DNA from: JAIYDQ01 sp034408855
GTDB lineage: Bacteria > Planctomycetota > Planctomycetia > Pirellulales > Pirellulaceae
Assembly (NCBI GenBank): GCA_034408855.1
Contig: JAWXCK010000055.1
Location: 1-64,000 of the forward strand
Reading direction: 5' to 3'
DNA length: 64,000 nucleotides
Positions 1 to 8,437 of the stretch are shown here, piece after piece. The notes beneath the pieces are model-generated. The model was not told the origin of the DNA. It worked only from the letters and a program-made list of their open reading frames with translations, and did no database searches. Positions within the stretch are counted from its first letter, which is position 1; each line of letters starts with the position of its first letter. The position numbers and the translations under genes were made by a program.

Positions 1-14
1 GTCTTTGATCGGAC

Positions 15-122
15 ATGATGGTTGTGCCGGGAGAAGCGGAAGCGGGCTCTGCTGGGAAGCAACTCGCTGAGGAATATCTCGGTCTCCGATGCGCCAAACT
101 CATTGCACCATCCAAACCATAG
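15..122 (+). pseudogene. Possible toprim-domain remnant (primase-like)
   Basis: A 35-codon stretch beginning MMVVPGEAEAG, with a GKQLAEEYLGL helix and ending in LIAPSKP, vaguely resembles the end of a toprim fold (hydrophobic strand, acidic turn plus glycine, helix, strand). An in-frame TGA lies just upstream at 6-8, and nothing recognisable follows the TAG at 120-122, so if real it is a broken fragment cut by the window edge. The resemblance is weak and is my inference from pattern only. Confidence 0.15.
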
Positions 123-346
123 CAATTTTTGGGTAAGCATTTCCGATCAGAAAGCGAACCTTGGTTTTTGCAATCAATCAGTCCAGTGTTTTCCTTGTAT
201 TTCACGGCTAAAATCGATTGCGGATCACGAAAACCACCCACAGATTCTACCGGAAGAGCCAAAAGAAACAAAGCGATAGGATATCGAAAAATCAAAGCTC
301 CATTCGTAGCAAACGCAAAATGCCAAACTTCGTCAGCTAGCTATAC

Positions 347-490
347 TCATGCAGAATGGGATCGCACCCATAAAAAGAACGCAAATAATAGGATCAGAAT
401 TACCGGAGTCGTGAATGAGACTATCCACGGCGAAGGACTCGTCCCCATAAGAATCGAATCGGCGAAAGAAATTGCCGTGGACCTCTCCAT
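347..490 (-). CDS. Possible small single-pass membrane protein (47 aa)
   Basis: A 47-codon frame starts with ATG at 490 and ends with TGA at 347-349. The first half is polar and the second half reads as one clean transmembrane helix (about residues 27-43, rich in I, L, F and V), followed by a short basic WVRSHS tail. No Shine-Dalgarno sequence is visible, and an alternative frame starting at ATG 531 ends after 39 residues. The hydrophobic run is the only support. No family is recognised; chance is quite possible. Confidence 0.2.
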   Translation of the reverse strand: MERSTAISFADSILMGTSPSPWIVSFTTPVILILLFAFFLWVRSHSA

Positions 491-687
491 GAACTGCTTG
501 GCCAATTCGGAATTAGTTGTTCGTCGTTGAGGTCGTTCATGGGTTCTGTTTTTCCAAAGTAGATTGCCTTACCAATGCAAGATGCATCGATCAGCAGTAT
601 GGTGACAGAATTTGCGAACTAAATTCAAATTAAGGAACGGGGCAAGGAGTGGTCCACTTCGCCAGGCGCGGTCGTCGGATGTGCTTG

Positions 688-1137
688 TTAGGATACTTCC
701 GAGCGAAGAACGTCAGCATCAACTAAATCCTTCGGTCGCCCAGACGAAATTTTGTTCTGCAGCAAGTGTTTACGCCCGATAACGTCGGCGCGCACGCCAT
801 CCAAATCGGCGACCAAGCGGTTCGGCCAAGCATCGTCGAAATTCACACCGGATATTGAAGTCAGGAGATCAATTCGCTGCGGCGCAAGGCCAATTTGGAA
901 GACTATGTCAGGCGTTGAGAAGTCCTCTAAATCTATTTTGGACATTGGAGCTCCGAACAAAGTCAATGCGGCCCACACGCGCGCAGCATTTTCAGGTGTC
1001 GGACGCACCCAAAAATCTATGTCGCCGGTCGAACGTGGGCACCCATGAGCGGCCATCGCATAAGCACCCACTACGAGATACTCAGCTTTTGCGTCGTTCA
1101 ACGCGACCAACATGTCTCTGAAATTCGGATTTAGCAC
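688..1137 (-). CDS. Small nucleotidyltransferase-like protein (MNT/AbiEii-type superfamily)
   Basis: This 149-residue protein has the core of a small pol-beta-type nucleotidyltransferase. A hydrophobic EYLVVGAYAMAAHG strand-helix is followed by RSTGDIDFWV, where the DxD pair (about residues 39-41) is the metal-binding motif. A later strand with QRIDLLT may supply the third acidic residue, and a conserved-looking GRPKDLVDADVL sits at the C-terminus. Solo genes of this type are common in planctomycetes and are often annotated as nucleotidyltransferase or AbiEii-like. The start at 1137 overlaps the upstream small gene by 56 bases; an in-frame ATG at 1113 (residue 9) is an alternative. The product probably modifies a tRNA or protein target or is a toxin-antitoxin component, but no substrate can be read from the sequence. 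Confidence 0.8.
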   Translation of the reverse strand: MLNPNFRDMLVALNDAKAEYLVVGAYAMAAHGCPRSTGDIDFWVRPTPENAARVWAALTLFGAPMSKIDLEDFSTPDIVFQIGLAPQRIDLLTSISGVNFDDAWPNRLVADLDGVRADVIGRKHLLQNKISSGRPKDLVDADVLRSEVS

Positions 1138-1276
1138 TAGTCGGATCCATAAATGCCCATGCGTCGAGCGTCAACTGCCAAACCATTCCGATTCGTTCGG
1201 ACGGAGTCGCATCGGAGATGATACCACGATCATCTTGTGATTGAAGCGTAGTTTTACGGACCACCGTGCGGTCCAT
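1082..1276 (-). CDS. Small partner protein preceding the nucleotidyltransferase (64 aa)
   Basis: A 64-residue protein (ATG 1276; alternative ATG 1294 gives 70 residues) starting MDRTVVRKTTL and containing ATPSERIGMVWQLT and a basic FQRHVGRVERR tail. It has the layout of short proteins that, from memory, commonly sit immediately upstream of solo nucleotidyltransferase genes: an N-terminal basic-TTL strand, a helix with an ER pair, then an aromatic-rich helix and an FQR-type ending. Its 3' end overlaps the nucleotidyltransferase by 56 bases, so the two are almost certainly co-translated. It may be the antitoxin or specificity partner. The longer reading frame to 1534 has no support upstream of these starts. 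Confidence 0.6.
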   Translation of the reverse strand: MDRTVVRKTTLQSQDDRGIISDATPSERIGMVWQLTLDAWAFMDPTSAKSEFQRHVGRVERRKS

Positions 1277-1440
1277 CCTCGAGTTATCTGGCATGGAGAA
1301 TGTATTAAGTCCGAGAACATAATTGAATTCGACACTCTGTCGTGTACGCATCACAACCAACATTGTGGCGAAACGCGGTCGATTTGCAAGTTGGTTCGCA
1401 TCGGAAAATCGGGCCAAACAATCGCCGTCGCAATAACAAC

Positions 1441-2004
1441 CTAAGAAAGCTCTTTCGCGCGACTCTTTTTCGAGGCTGGCCACAGGGCGGTCGCAAGTAA
1501 CCCCAGCAAGCCAACTGCGCCTGCAATTCCCCATCGGGCCATCTCGACATCACGTTTTTCTAAAAATCGTTTGATCACAAATACTTGTGGCGGTCGTTTC
1601 GTTCGAAGCCCGGTTTCCTGCAAGTATCTCCAATTGTCCCATGTCTCGACGACCGACAGTTGCTGCGAGCTTTTTTCCGTTTCACGAAGCAAATCTTCGA
1701 CGGCAAAGTTGGTTGGATTCGACAAGCGATAGACGCCATACGATCCAGCTCGCCCCAATCCAAATAGGGCCACTAAAAAGCACAAGGCCGCCGTAATTCC
1801 CCTCAAAAGCGCCCAGCGGGCGGCAGGCGAACTCTTTCGGTTATCCGCAATCGGCGTTCCGGTAACAAATTCGAACGTCAAGAGTTCTCGCATTGTCGGG
1901 ATTTCACATGATCGATGGCAAGTCGGACAATCGACCTGGCTTCCAGATTGGCTTTTCTCGACTGGAATCGTTTCGCCGCACGAGCATGGTAAGAGGTAGG
2001 GCAT
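1441..2004 (-). CDS. Zinc-ribbon membrane protein of unknown function
   Basis: This 187-residue protein opens with a CSCG...CPTCH zinc ribbon (Cys at about residues 8, 10, 26 and 29), a short linker and a transmembrane helix at about 65-85. A polar periplasmic segment follows (about 88-155) with the RETEKSSQQLSVVETWDNW region, then a second membrane helix at about 158-176 and a lysine-rich end. Zinc-ribbon proteins with two flanking helices are frequent in planctomycete genomes and have no assigned role. It is transcribed toward the nucleotidyltransferase pair, with about 150 bases between, so it may or may not share that transcript. I cannot assign a function. Confidence 0.7.
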   Translation of the reverse strand: MPYLLPCSCGETIPVEKSQSGSQVDCPTCHRSCEIPTMRELLTFEFVTGTPIADNRKSSPAARWALLRGITAALCFLVALFGLGRAGSYGVYRLSNPTNFAVEDLLRETEKSSQQLSVVETWDNWRYLQETGLRTKRPPQVFVIKRFLEKRDVEMARWGIAGAVGLLGLLATALWPASKKSRAKELS

Positions 2005-2606
2005 AGAGAATTGGTGCTATTAAAAAGGGAGCCAGCGACACGGCCGAAGGGAAAGAAGTTTAAATTCTAGCAAAGAAAACACTGGACCGACGACCGTAAG
2101 TAGTTAAAATTAGCGTCGAAAGGACTGCCAGTTTTGGTTGTTCGAAATTCAAGGTACTCGCGATCATTTTCGGGCTCGACACAGCGTGAGTAGAAAATGG
2201 TTGGCACGATAGGAGAACGGTAGCAACGGCTTAGGTAACGCGAAACGAATGTCCGACATAAAGTAGCCGACTCAACGATCATCGGCGTAATCTTTCTTAC
2301 AAAATTCTGGACAACTCGCAACCACGCTCGTCACTACCGCTCCTAAGCGACGATATCAGCCGCTTGCAGCAGGCAGATTTTATCGTTGCGACGATAGGGT
2401 TTAGAAACTCGAGGTCATCGATGGTGTTTGAATATTTGAACAACAAGTCTGGCAACGTTTTCTGTTTGGCGGAAGACACTCCAGTCCACGCAAGCGTAAA
2501 AGTTTACTATTTGAGGTGAAGTGACTGATTAACGCGAGGCAGGTGCTACACTTGCGTTGCCCCGATTTTCCTTCCCTTGGTTCCATTTGCTTTCAGGAGC
2601 ACGACC
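2005..2606. other. Non-coding gap upstream of the sigma factor
   Basis: About 600 bases without a supportable gene on either strand. The open frames here are short, lack family features and have no ribosome binding site. It separates a leftward gene from the rightward sigma-factor gene, so it should contain divergent promoters and a leader, but I could not pick a convincing -35/-10 pair. Confidence 0.6.
2595..2599 (+). promoter_or_regulatory. Ribosome binding site that decides the sigma-factor start
   Basis: AGGAG ends seven bases before the TTG at 2607-2609. The frame is also open upstream to a TTG at 2577, and there is an internal ATG at 2664, but neither has a binding site at a good distance. 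This site therefore argues for the TTG at 2607. Confidence 0.65.
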
Positions 2607-4175
2607 TTGTTTGATGGCCTATTGGTCGATTTCGACGATGACGCACCGCGCAGTTCAGATGACATGGACGGCTTGCATAAGTTGGCACTCGAAGAGGATG
2701 GTGATGATATCGCCGATCCCGTTGCGAACGATGCTGCGGTCGCTGAAGAGCAAATACAAATTGAAGCCGACGAAGACTTGTTGGCTGGCGTCGAGGAAAC
2801 CGAAACTTGGTCTGATGACCCTGTTCGGATGTACTTGACGCAGATGGGAGAAATCCCATTGTTGACACGCCACGAAGAAATCCGACTTGCAAAAACAATC
2901 GAAGTAACGCGACGCCGTTTCCGCACAAAGTTGCTCGAATGCGATTACGTTATTCAGATTGCTTACAAGATTCTGCGACGTGTGCACACCGGCGAGTTGC
3001 CGTTCGATCGAACGGTTCAAGTATCGGTAACAGACCGTCTCGAAAAAGAGCAGATTCTTGGTCGATTGCCGCACAATCTCAAGACTTTAGACGTTTTGCT
3101 CAAACGCAATCGGCGCGACTATCGAAATGCCTTAACGCGAACGATGTCGCCGCAACGCCGCGGTGAAGCTTGGCAAGGTTTAGCGCGTCGTCGTCGAAAA
3201 GCCGTTCGATTGGTAGAAGAACTCGGTTTGCGAACCCAGCGGATCGAGCAGTTGATTGGAACGCTTGAAAAATTTAGTCGACGGGTCGATGAAATTTCAA
3301 GCGATCTGAAGCGACTCAACAGCAAGCAAGTTGCTCCGTCGCAGATTGCTCAACTAAAACGCGAGTTCCGACAAATACTTGTCGCAACCCAAGAAACGCC
3401 TAAGAGCCTTCGCAACCGAGTTGCGATGGTACGTCGAGTTTATACGCAATACCAACGCGCCAAGAAGCAGCTCAGTGAAGGTAACTTGCGATTGGTCGTA
3501 TCCATCGCTAAGAAGTATCGAAATCGCGGCTTGAGTTTCTTGGATCTCATTCAAGAAGGAAATGCCGGACTGATGCGCGCGGTTGACAAGTTCGAATATC
3601 GCCGAGGCTTTAAGTTCTGTACGTATGCAACGTGGTGGATTCGGCAAGCCATTACCCGGGCTGTCGCCGACCAAAGTCGTACGATTCGTATACCTGTTCA
3701 CATGGTAGAAACGATGTCGCGCGTTCGAAACGTTTCGCGACAGCTTCTACAGGAACTCGGTCGCGAACCGAGCTTGGAAGAAATTGCACGCCGTGCAGAG
3801 ACAACCGTCGAAGAAGCTCGTCGTGTTTTGGCGATGAGTCGTTATCCGATTTCCTTGGATCGCCCGGTAGGGAACAGCGACGATAGCCAGTTTGGTGACT
3901 TGCTACCCGATGGTACCGCCGAAAGCCCTGCGATTGGTGCTGGCCAAGAAATGTTGCGGATGAGAATAACTCGAGTCCTCAAGTCGCTTAGCTACCGCGA
4001 ACGCGAGATCATCAAGCTGCGATATGGCCTGGGTGACGGTTACAGCTATACGCTTGAAGAGGTTGGGCATATTTTCAAAGTGACGCGAGAGCGCATTCGA
4101 CAGATCGAAGCGAAAGCTGTACGGAAATTACAGCAGCCGAGCCGGTCGCAAGAATTAGTTGGCTTTCTCGATTAG
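2607..4175 (+). CDS. rpoD: RNA polymerase primary-type sigma-70 factor
   Basis: A sigma-70 subunit of 522 residues from the TTG at 2607. Regions in order: an acidic N-terminus without a recognisable region 1.1; region 1.2 around DDPVRMYLTQMGEIPLL (about residues 70-105); a long basic non-conserved insert of about 190 residues; region 2 (EGNLRLVVSIAKKYRNRG, then DLIQEGNAGLMRAVDKFEYRRGFKF and the -10 reading helix TYATWWIRQAI); region 3 with RIPVHMVET; region 4 with the -35 helix VTRERIRQIEAKAVRKL. The intact 1.2 and full 2-4 set makes it a primary or near-primary group 1/2 factor. The weak TTG start suggests limited translation. Planctomycetes carry several such paralogues, so this may not be the only housekeeping factor. 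It is monocistronic, with a repeat downstream. Confidence 0.88.
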   Translation: MFDGLLVDFDDDAPRSSDDMDGLHKLALEEDGDDIADPVANDAAVAEEQIQIEADEDLLAGVEETETWSDDPVRMYLTQMGEIPLLTRHEEIRLAKTIEVTRRRFRTKLLECDYVIQIAYKILRRVHTGELPFDRTVQVSVTDRLEKEQILGRLPHNLKTLDVLLKRNRRDYRNALTRTMSPQRRGEAWQGLARRRRKAVRLVEELGLRTQRIEQLIGTLEKFSRRVDEISSDLKRLNSKQVAPSQIAQLKREFRQILVATQETPKSLRNRVAMVRRVYTQYQRAKKQLSEGNLRLVVSIAKKYRNRGLSFLDLIQEGNAGLMRAVDKFEYRRGFKFCTYATWWIRQAITRAVADQSRTIRIPVHMVETMSRVRNVSRQLLQELGREPSLEEIARRAETTVEEARRVLAMSRYPISLDRPVGNSDDSQFGDLLPDGTAESPAIGAGQEMLRMRITRVLKSLSYREREIIKLRYGLGDGYSYTLEEVGHIFKVTRERIRQIEAKAVRKLQQPSRSQELVGFLD

Positions 4176-4224
4176 TTTTGGACCTAAATTTGGTCGTTGT
4201 TCGCTCTTAGGCTGTGAAAAAATC

Positions 4225-4300
4225 ACGTAGGTCAGTCTTTCTAAGACTGACACCGCGGCAAAGCTGCGGGTTTCGGCGTCTCGGAGAGACACCGCTACGT
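4225..4300. repeat. Palindromic intergenic repeat, family E
   Basis: Contains a perfect hairpin with 9-base arms (GTCAGTCTT / AAGACTGAC, loop TCT, 4231-4251), a second stem CCGCGGCAAAGCTGCGG, and a third around GTCTCGGAGAGAC. The whole is bounded by ACGTAG at the left and CTACGT at the right. It lies between the sigma-factor stop and the sulfatase and could terminate the former. Confidence 0.65.
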
Positions 4301-4338
4301 GTCAGCCGATAAATCCACAGTCTGTCCGCGAACAATAC

Positions 4339-6282
4339 GTGAATCTCATGGAACGACGTCCAGAAACCCTACTGATGCAAAATCGATTGCCGCTCGCTTT
4401 GCTTTTCGCTTTCCTCTCATTCATATTGGGAACACCCTGTGATTCGAAAGTGTGTGCCGACGCGAGACCCAATATCCTTTGGATTACGAGCGAAGATCAC
4501 GGCCCTGAGATGGGATGTTACGACGATCTCAATGCCAAGACTCCCAATGTCGATGCATTGGCTAGAAATGGGATGATATTTAACCGGGCCTGGTCGTGCG
4601 TTCCAGTCTGTGCACCGGCAAGAACTGCCATTATCACTGGAATGTATCCGTCGAGTACTGGTGGAATCCACATGCGGTCGATGGTACCGATGCCAGCAGG
4701 AGCCAAAATGTTCCCGCAAATTTTGCGTGAAGCTGGCTATTACTGTTCGAACAACTCGAAGGAAGATTACAACGTCATCAAACCGAGCGGAGTTTGGGAC
4801 GATTCGAGTGCACGGGCTCATTGGCGGGGCCGAGCAAAAGAGCAACCCTTTTTCGCAGTCTTCAATTCGACGAAGAGTCACGAGAGTCAGATTAGAACAC
4901 GACCGCATGATGCGATTACGAATCCAGCGGAGGTTCGCGTTCCAATATATCATCCGGACACACCTGAAATTCGCCAGGACTGGGCGCAATACTATGACAC
5001 TATCGGCGAAGCCGATACCGACGCTGGTAAAGTTTTGCGAGACTTGGCGGACGATGGGTTGTTTAAAGACACGATTATTTTTTACTACGGCGACCATGGC
5101 GGCGGCATGCCCAGAAGCAAACGCTGGCCATCCAATTCTGGTTTGCATGTCCCTTTGGTGGTTTACTTCCCCGAAAAATGGAAGCAACTTGCACCGAGCG
5201 AATATCGTCCGGGCGGCAAATCGGAAAGAATGGTCAACTTTGTCGATTTAGCACCCACGGTATTGAGCCTCGCAGGAATCAAGCCTCCGGAAATCATGCA
5301 GGGAGACGCCTTTGCTGGCCCATTCCAAGAAGAACCGCCTGAGTTTCTGTTTGGAGAAAGAGGCCGGATGGACGAGCGACTCGATGTCGTTCGCACGGTT
5401 ACCGATGGTCGACATGTTTACATCCGCAATTTTTATCCGATCGTTTCACAAGGGCAACGAGTCGACTATCAATTTCAAACGCCAACAACCCGAATTTGGC
5501 GAGACTTATTCGCTCGCGGCGATACCATTCCCGAGCAATCGCGTTTTTGGGAAGCTCCCAAAGCTCCGGAGGAACTTTACGATCTAAAGCATGATCGCGA
5601 CGAAGTCACCAACCTTGTCGGTCGTCCAGGATACAAGCACATTCTCGATCTTTTGCGAGAAGTCAATCTAGAGCACTTGGAAAAAATTCGCGACGTCTGC
5701 TTACTACCCGAAGGAGAAATGCATTCCCGATCGAACGGCAGTAGTCCATATGACATGGCCCGTGACGAATCGAAGTATCCGTTTGAGCGTATTCTTTCGG
5801 CGGCTGATATTTCAAGCAACTATCCACTGCGCGAAACAGCCGAACTGCTTAAATTGTTAGAAGATAGCGATAGTGCCGTCCGATATTGGGCAGCTTTAGG
5901 ACTTCAGATCCGCGGATCGTCTATCTTTACTCTAGTTCGACCCGCCCTACAAAAAGCACTCAACGACAGCTCGCCCTATGTTCGAATTGTAGCCGCACAA
6001 ACGCTGATCGATTACGGTAGCATTGATGAAAGAAAGCCGGCTTTAGAGGTTCTGGGGGCATTAGCTCCTCCCGATAAAAATGGAATCTTCGTTTCGATGG
6101 CTGCTCTCAACGCCATCGAATCACTTGGCATCCGGGCTGTGGCGCTCGTTGAAACAGTAAAAAAACTTAGTGGTCGAGGCCCATCGCCAGACAGCCGGTA
6201 CGACAGTTATGTCCCGAGGCTCATCCAGAATATTTTGGGCAGCGACGAAGCATCGCGAAAAGCCAATACTCCGTCAAAATAG
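4339..6282 (+). CDS. Exported arylsulfatase with C-terminal HEAT repeats
   Basis: A formylglycine-dependent sulfatase of up to 647 residues. The catalytic signature C-A-P-A-R is at residues 91-95 (Cys91 is the one oxidised to formylglycine). Metal ligands are visible in PNILWITSEDHG near the N-terminus and in the later GDHGGGMPRSKRWP segment. Starts are ambiguous: GTG 4339, ATG 4348 and ATG 4375; the last places a signal peptide (about QNRLPLALLFAFLSFILG) directly at the N-terminus and is attractive. After the sulfatase domain, about residues 505-625 form helical repeats of HEAT type (TAELLKLLEDSDSAVRYWAA and following), a fusion typical of planctomycete sulfatases. The likely substrate is a sulfated polysaccharide in the periplasm or outside. 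No sulfatase-maturing enzyme is in this window. Confidence 0.9.
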   Translation: MNLMERRPETLLMQNRLPLALLFAFLSFILGTPCDSKVCADARPNILWITSEDHGPEMGCYDDLNAKTPNVDALARNGMIFNRAWSCVPVCAPARTAIITGMYPSSTGGIHMRSMVPMPAGAKMFPQILREAGYYCSNNSKEDYNVIKPSGVWDDSSARAHWRGRAKEQPFFAVFNSTKSHESQIRTRPHDAITNPAEVRVPIYHPDTPEIRQDWAQYYDTIGEADTDAGKVLRDLADDGLFKDTIIFYYGDHGGGMPRSKRWPSNSGLHVPLVVYFPEKWKQLAPSEYRPGGKSERMVNFVDLAPTVLSLAGIKPPEIMQGDAFAGPFQEEPPEFLFGERGRMDERLDVVRTVTDGRHVYIRNFYPIVSQGQRVDYQFQTPTTRIWRDLFARGDTIPEQSRFWEAPKAPEELYDLKHDRDEVTNLVGRPGYKHILDLLREVNLEHLEKIRDVCLLPEGEMHSRSNGSSPYDMARDESKYPFERILSAADISSNYPLRETAELLKLLEDSDSAVRYWAALGLQIRGSSIFTLVRPALQKALNDSSPYVRIVAAQTLIDYGSIDERKPALEVLGALAPPDKNGIFVSMAALNAIESLGIRAVALVETVKKLSGRGPSPDSRYDSYVPRLIQNILGSDEASRKANTPSK

Positions 6283-6342
6283 GAGCTGAATAGCCAAGTC
6301 TGTAGAAGAATGCTATGTTAATAGCCGCTACCCCAATGCCGA

Positions 6343-7500
6343 ATGAGATCGTCCTATTTAGGTTTGGCGAATTCAAATCCTTGGGCGGTAGTCTCGCAAT
6401 GGATGTATATCGCCTCTTGTCACCAACCTCATGGATTGAACGTGTCGAGTGCAACGCCAAGTCAAAAACCCAAGAGCATCGGTGATCTGTTACGCGAGTT
6501 TCGTGAACATCGCGATCACATGCAACAAGAACTTGCCAAAGCGATCGTCGGACAAGAAGAAGTCGTCGAGCAGTTATTTGCGGCTGTTTTTACTCGTGGA
6601 CATTGTTTGCTCGAAGGCGTACCTGGCCTAGCCAAAACGCTGATGGTCAGTTCGCTATCGAAGATTCTCGACGTCGGCTTCAAACGGATACAGTTTACCC
6701 CCGACCTAATGCCGTCGGATATTACCGGAACCAACGTCCTCGATGAAAATAACGAAGGTCGACGCGAATTTCGATTTGTCGAAGGCCCAATTTTCACCAA
6801 CATTCTCTTGGCGGACGAAATCAATCGAACGCCCCCCAAAACGCAGGCCGCCTTGCTGCAAGCGATGCAAGAGCGCGAGGTGACGATCGGCAGTAAAACT
6901 TACGAGCTGCCCGAGCCATTTTTTACTATTGCAACCCAGAATCCAATCGAGCAAGAGGGAACCTATCCGCTGCCGGAGGCTCAATTAGACCGGTTCATGT
7001 TCAATATCAAGATCGGCTATCCATCGGCTGACGAAGAAGAAAGAATTCTTTTAAACACATCTCGCAACGAACGCCCAGAAATCAATCGCATCCTTTCCGC
7101 TCGCGCTATTCTCAACATCCAGAAACTTGTATCGAGTGTCGCGGTGAGCGAGTACGTCGTAAAGTATGTAGCAAGTCTAGTGCGTGCGACTCGACCGACC
7201 GATGAAAAAGCCCCCGAATTTGTCCGAGAACTTTTGGATTGGGGAGCAGGCCCTCGAGCTGGACAGTTTTTGCTGCAAGCAGGCAAGGCGATTGCGGCGA
7301 TGGACGGTCGATTTAGTGTTGCGATCGCGGACATTCGGAAAATTGCTGTCCCCGTGCTTCGACATCGGTTGAGCGCAAATTTCCAAGCCCAGGCCGAAGG
7401 AATGACGACCGACGCGATCATTCTTCGTTTGCTCAAGGAAATTCGCGAGCCCGATATTCCGAAATTTGCGGCGCCGGAAATCCCACCCGTTATTCCTTGA
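6343..7500 (+). CDS. MoxR-family AAA+ ATPase
   Basis: The first gene of a four-gene operon. The ATPase core shows Walker A GVPGLAKT, Walker B ILLADEINRTPPKTQAALLQAM, sensor 1 TIATQNPIEQEGTYPLPEAQ and a C-terminal lid with the GAGPRAGQ motif that is standard for MoxR proteins (AAA_3 plus lid). The frame is open from ATG 6343, but the first 35-45 residues do not look like the family; ATG 6403 or GTG 6442 are likelier starts. MoxR ATPases act as chaperones that load metal or remodel von Willebrand factor A proteins. Here DUF58 and two vWA membrane proteins follow directly, so they are the presumed clients. Confidence 0.92.
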   Translation: MRSSYLGLANSNPWAVVSQWMYIASCHQPHGLNVSSATPSQKPKSIGDLLREFREHRDHMQQELAKAIVGQEEVVEQLFAAVFTRGHCLLEGVPGLAKTLMVSSLSKILDVGFKRIQFTPDLMPSDITGTNVLDENNEGRREFRFVEGPIFTNILLADEINRTPPKTQAALLQAMQEREVTIGSKTYELPEPFFTIATQNPIEQEGTYPLPEAQLDRFMFNIKIGYPSADEEERILLNTSRNERPEINRILSARAILNIQKLVSSVAVSEYVVKYVASLVRATRPTDEKAPEFVRELLDWGAGPRAGQFLLQAGKAIAAMDGRFSVAIADIRKIAVPVLRHRLSANFQAQAEGMTTDAIILRLLKEIREPDIPKFAAPEIPPVIP

Positions 7501-7540
7501 TCGATTTGGCCTTGATCGCATTGGCAAGGAGCCCTCCAAC

Positions 7541-8437
7541 GTGGTAGCGGTTGAACAGTATTTAAAACCCGAAGTGGCATCGCATATCAAACGATTGGAT
7601 TTGCGGGCAAAGATGGTTGTACGGGGTTTTCTGCATGGTTTGCATGCTAGTCCCTATCATGGATTCTCGGTCGAGTTTTCCGAGCATCGTCGATACACAC
7701 ACGGCGATGACCCGAAGGACATCGATTGGCTAGCGTACGCCAAAACCGATCGCTACTACGTAAAGAAGTTCGAGTCCGAGACGAACTTGACCGGGTATCT
7801 GGTAATGGACTTGAGCCAGTCTATGGACTACACCTATCGACAACAGCTCACCAAGTTCGACTATTGCATCTGTTTGTCAGCCGCCTTGACCTACCTCATG
7901 CTGATGCAAAAAGATTCGGTAGGGCTCGTGACCTTTGACAAGAAAATCCGGGCAAATGTTCAGCCACGTTCGCGCCGAAGCCAGCTACCCGCCATCTTAA
8001 GCCAGCTGACCAAACTGCGTGTTGCTGGCGAAACCGATCTGCGAAGTTCACTGATGCAGCTTGCCAGGATGATGCGACATCGATCGTTGGTCATGCTGTT
8101 CAGCGATCTTTTAGCGGACGCCGAACCGACGCTGGAATCGCTTCGAATGCTGCGCGGTGCAGGTCACGACGTCATCGTATTTCATGTTTTAGACGAAGCG
8201 GAAGTGAATTTTCCGTTTCAAGGAGTCGTTCAACTCTACGATCCGGAACTTGCTAGCAGCCTAACCGTCAACGCTGACGAAATAGGCGACGAGTACCGAA
8301 CAAATATTAAGAATTTCCAAGAGACACTGCGACGAGGATGCAATGAAAGTCGAATCGATTACGTTCCACTGCATACGGGCACACCCTACGATAAAGCGTT
8401 GACAGAATACTTGCTTAGCCGCCGAGGTCGATTCTAG
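7541..8437 (+). CDS. DUF58 protein with vWA-like fold
   Basis: A 298-residue protein starting at GTG 7541, chosen because AAGGAG (7526-7531) sits nine bases upstream; the frame is open further upstream but overlaps the MoxR gene. It has the DUF58 hallmark HRRYTHGDDPKDIDW followed by YVKKFE, then a vWA core whose MIDAS motif DLSQS (DxSxS) is intact near residue 90. The C-terminal part contains LVMLFSDLL and VIVFHVLD strands. DUF58 proteins accompany MoxR ATPases almost everywhere. The stop TAG shares its last base with the GTG of the next gene, so translation is coupled. Confidence 0.92.
   Translation: MVAVEQYLKPEVASHIKRLDLRAKMVVRGFLHGLHASPYHGFSVEFSEHRRYTHGDDPKDIDWLAYAKTDRYYVKKFESETNLTGYLVMDLSQSMDYTYRQQLTKFDYCICLSAALTYLMLMQKDSVGLVTFDKKIRANVQPRSRRSQLPAILSQLTKLRVAGETDLRSSLMQLARMMRHRSLVMLFSDLLADAEPTLESLRMLRGAGHDVIVFHVLDEAEVNFPFQGVVQLYDPELASSLTVNADEIGDEYRTNIKNFQETLRRGCNESRIDYVPLHTGTPYDKALTEYLLSRRGRF

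Noticed and set aside
22..530. Two overlapping plus-strand open frames at the left edge
   Set aside because: No ribosome binding site, no domain features, and amino-acid composition like random sequence; not reported as genes.
1305..1553. Minus-strand frame rich in Arg and Leu between the zinc-ribbon gene and the small partner gene
   Set aside because: Overlaps both neighbours, lacks features and is probably a shadow frame.
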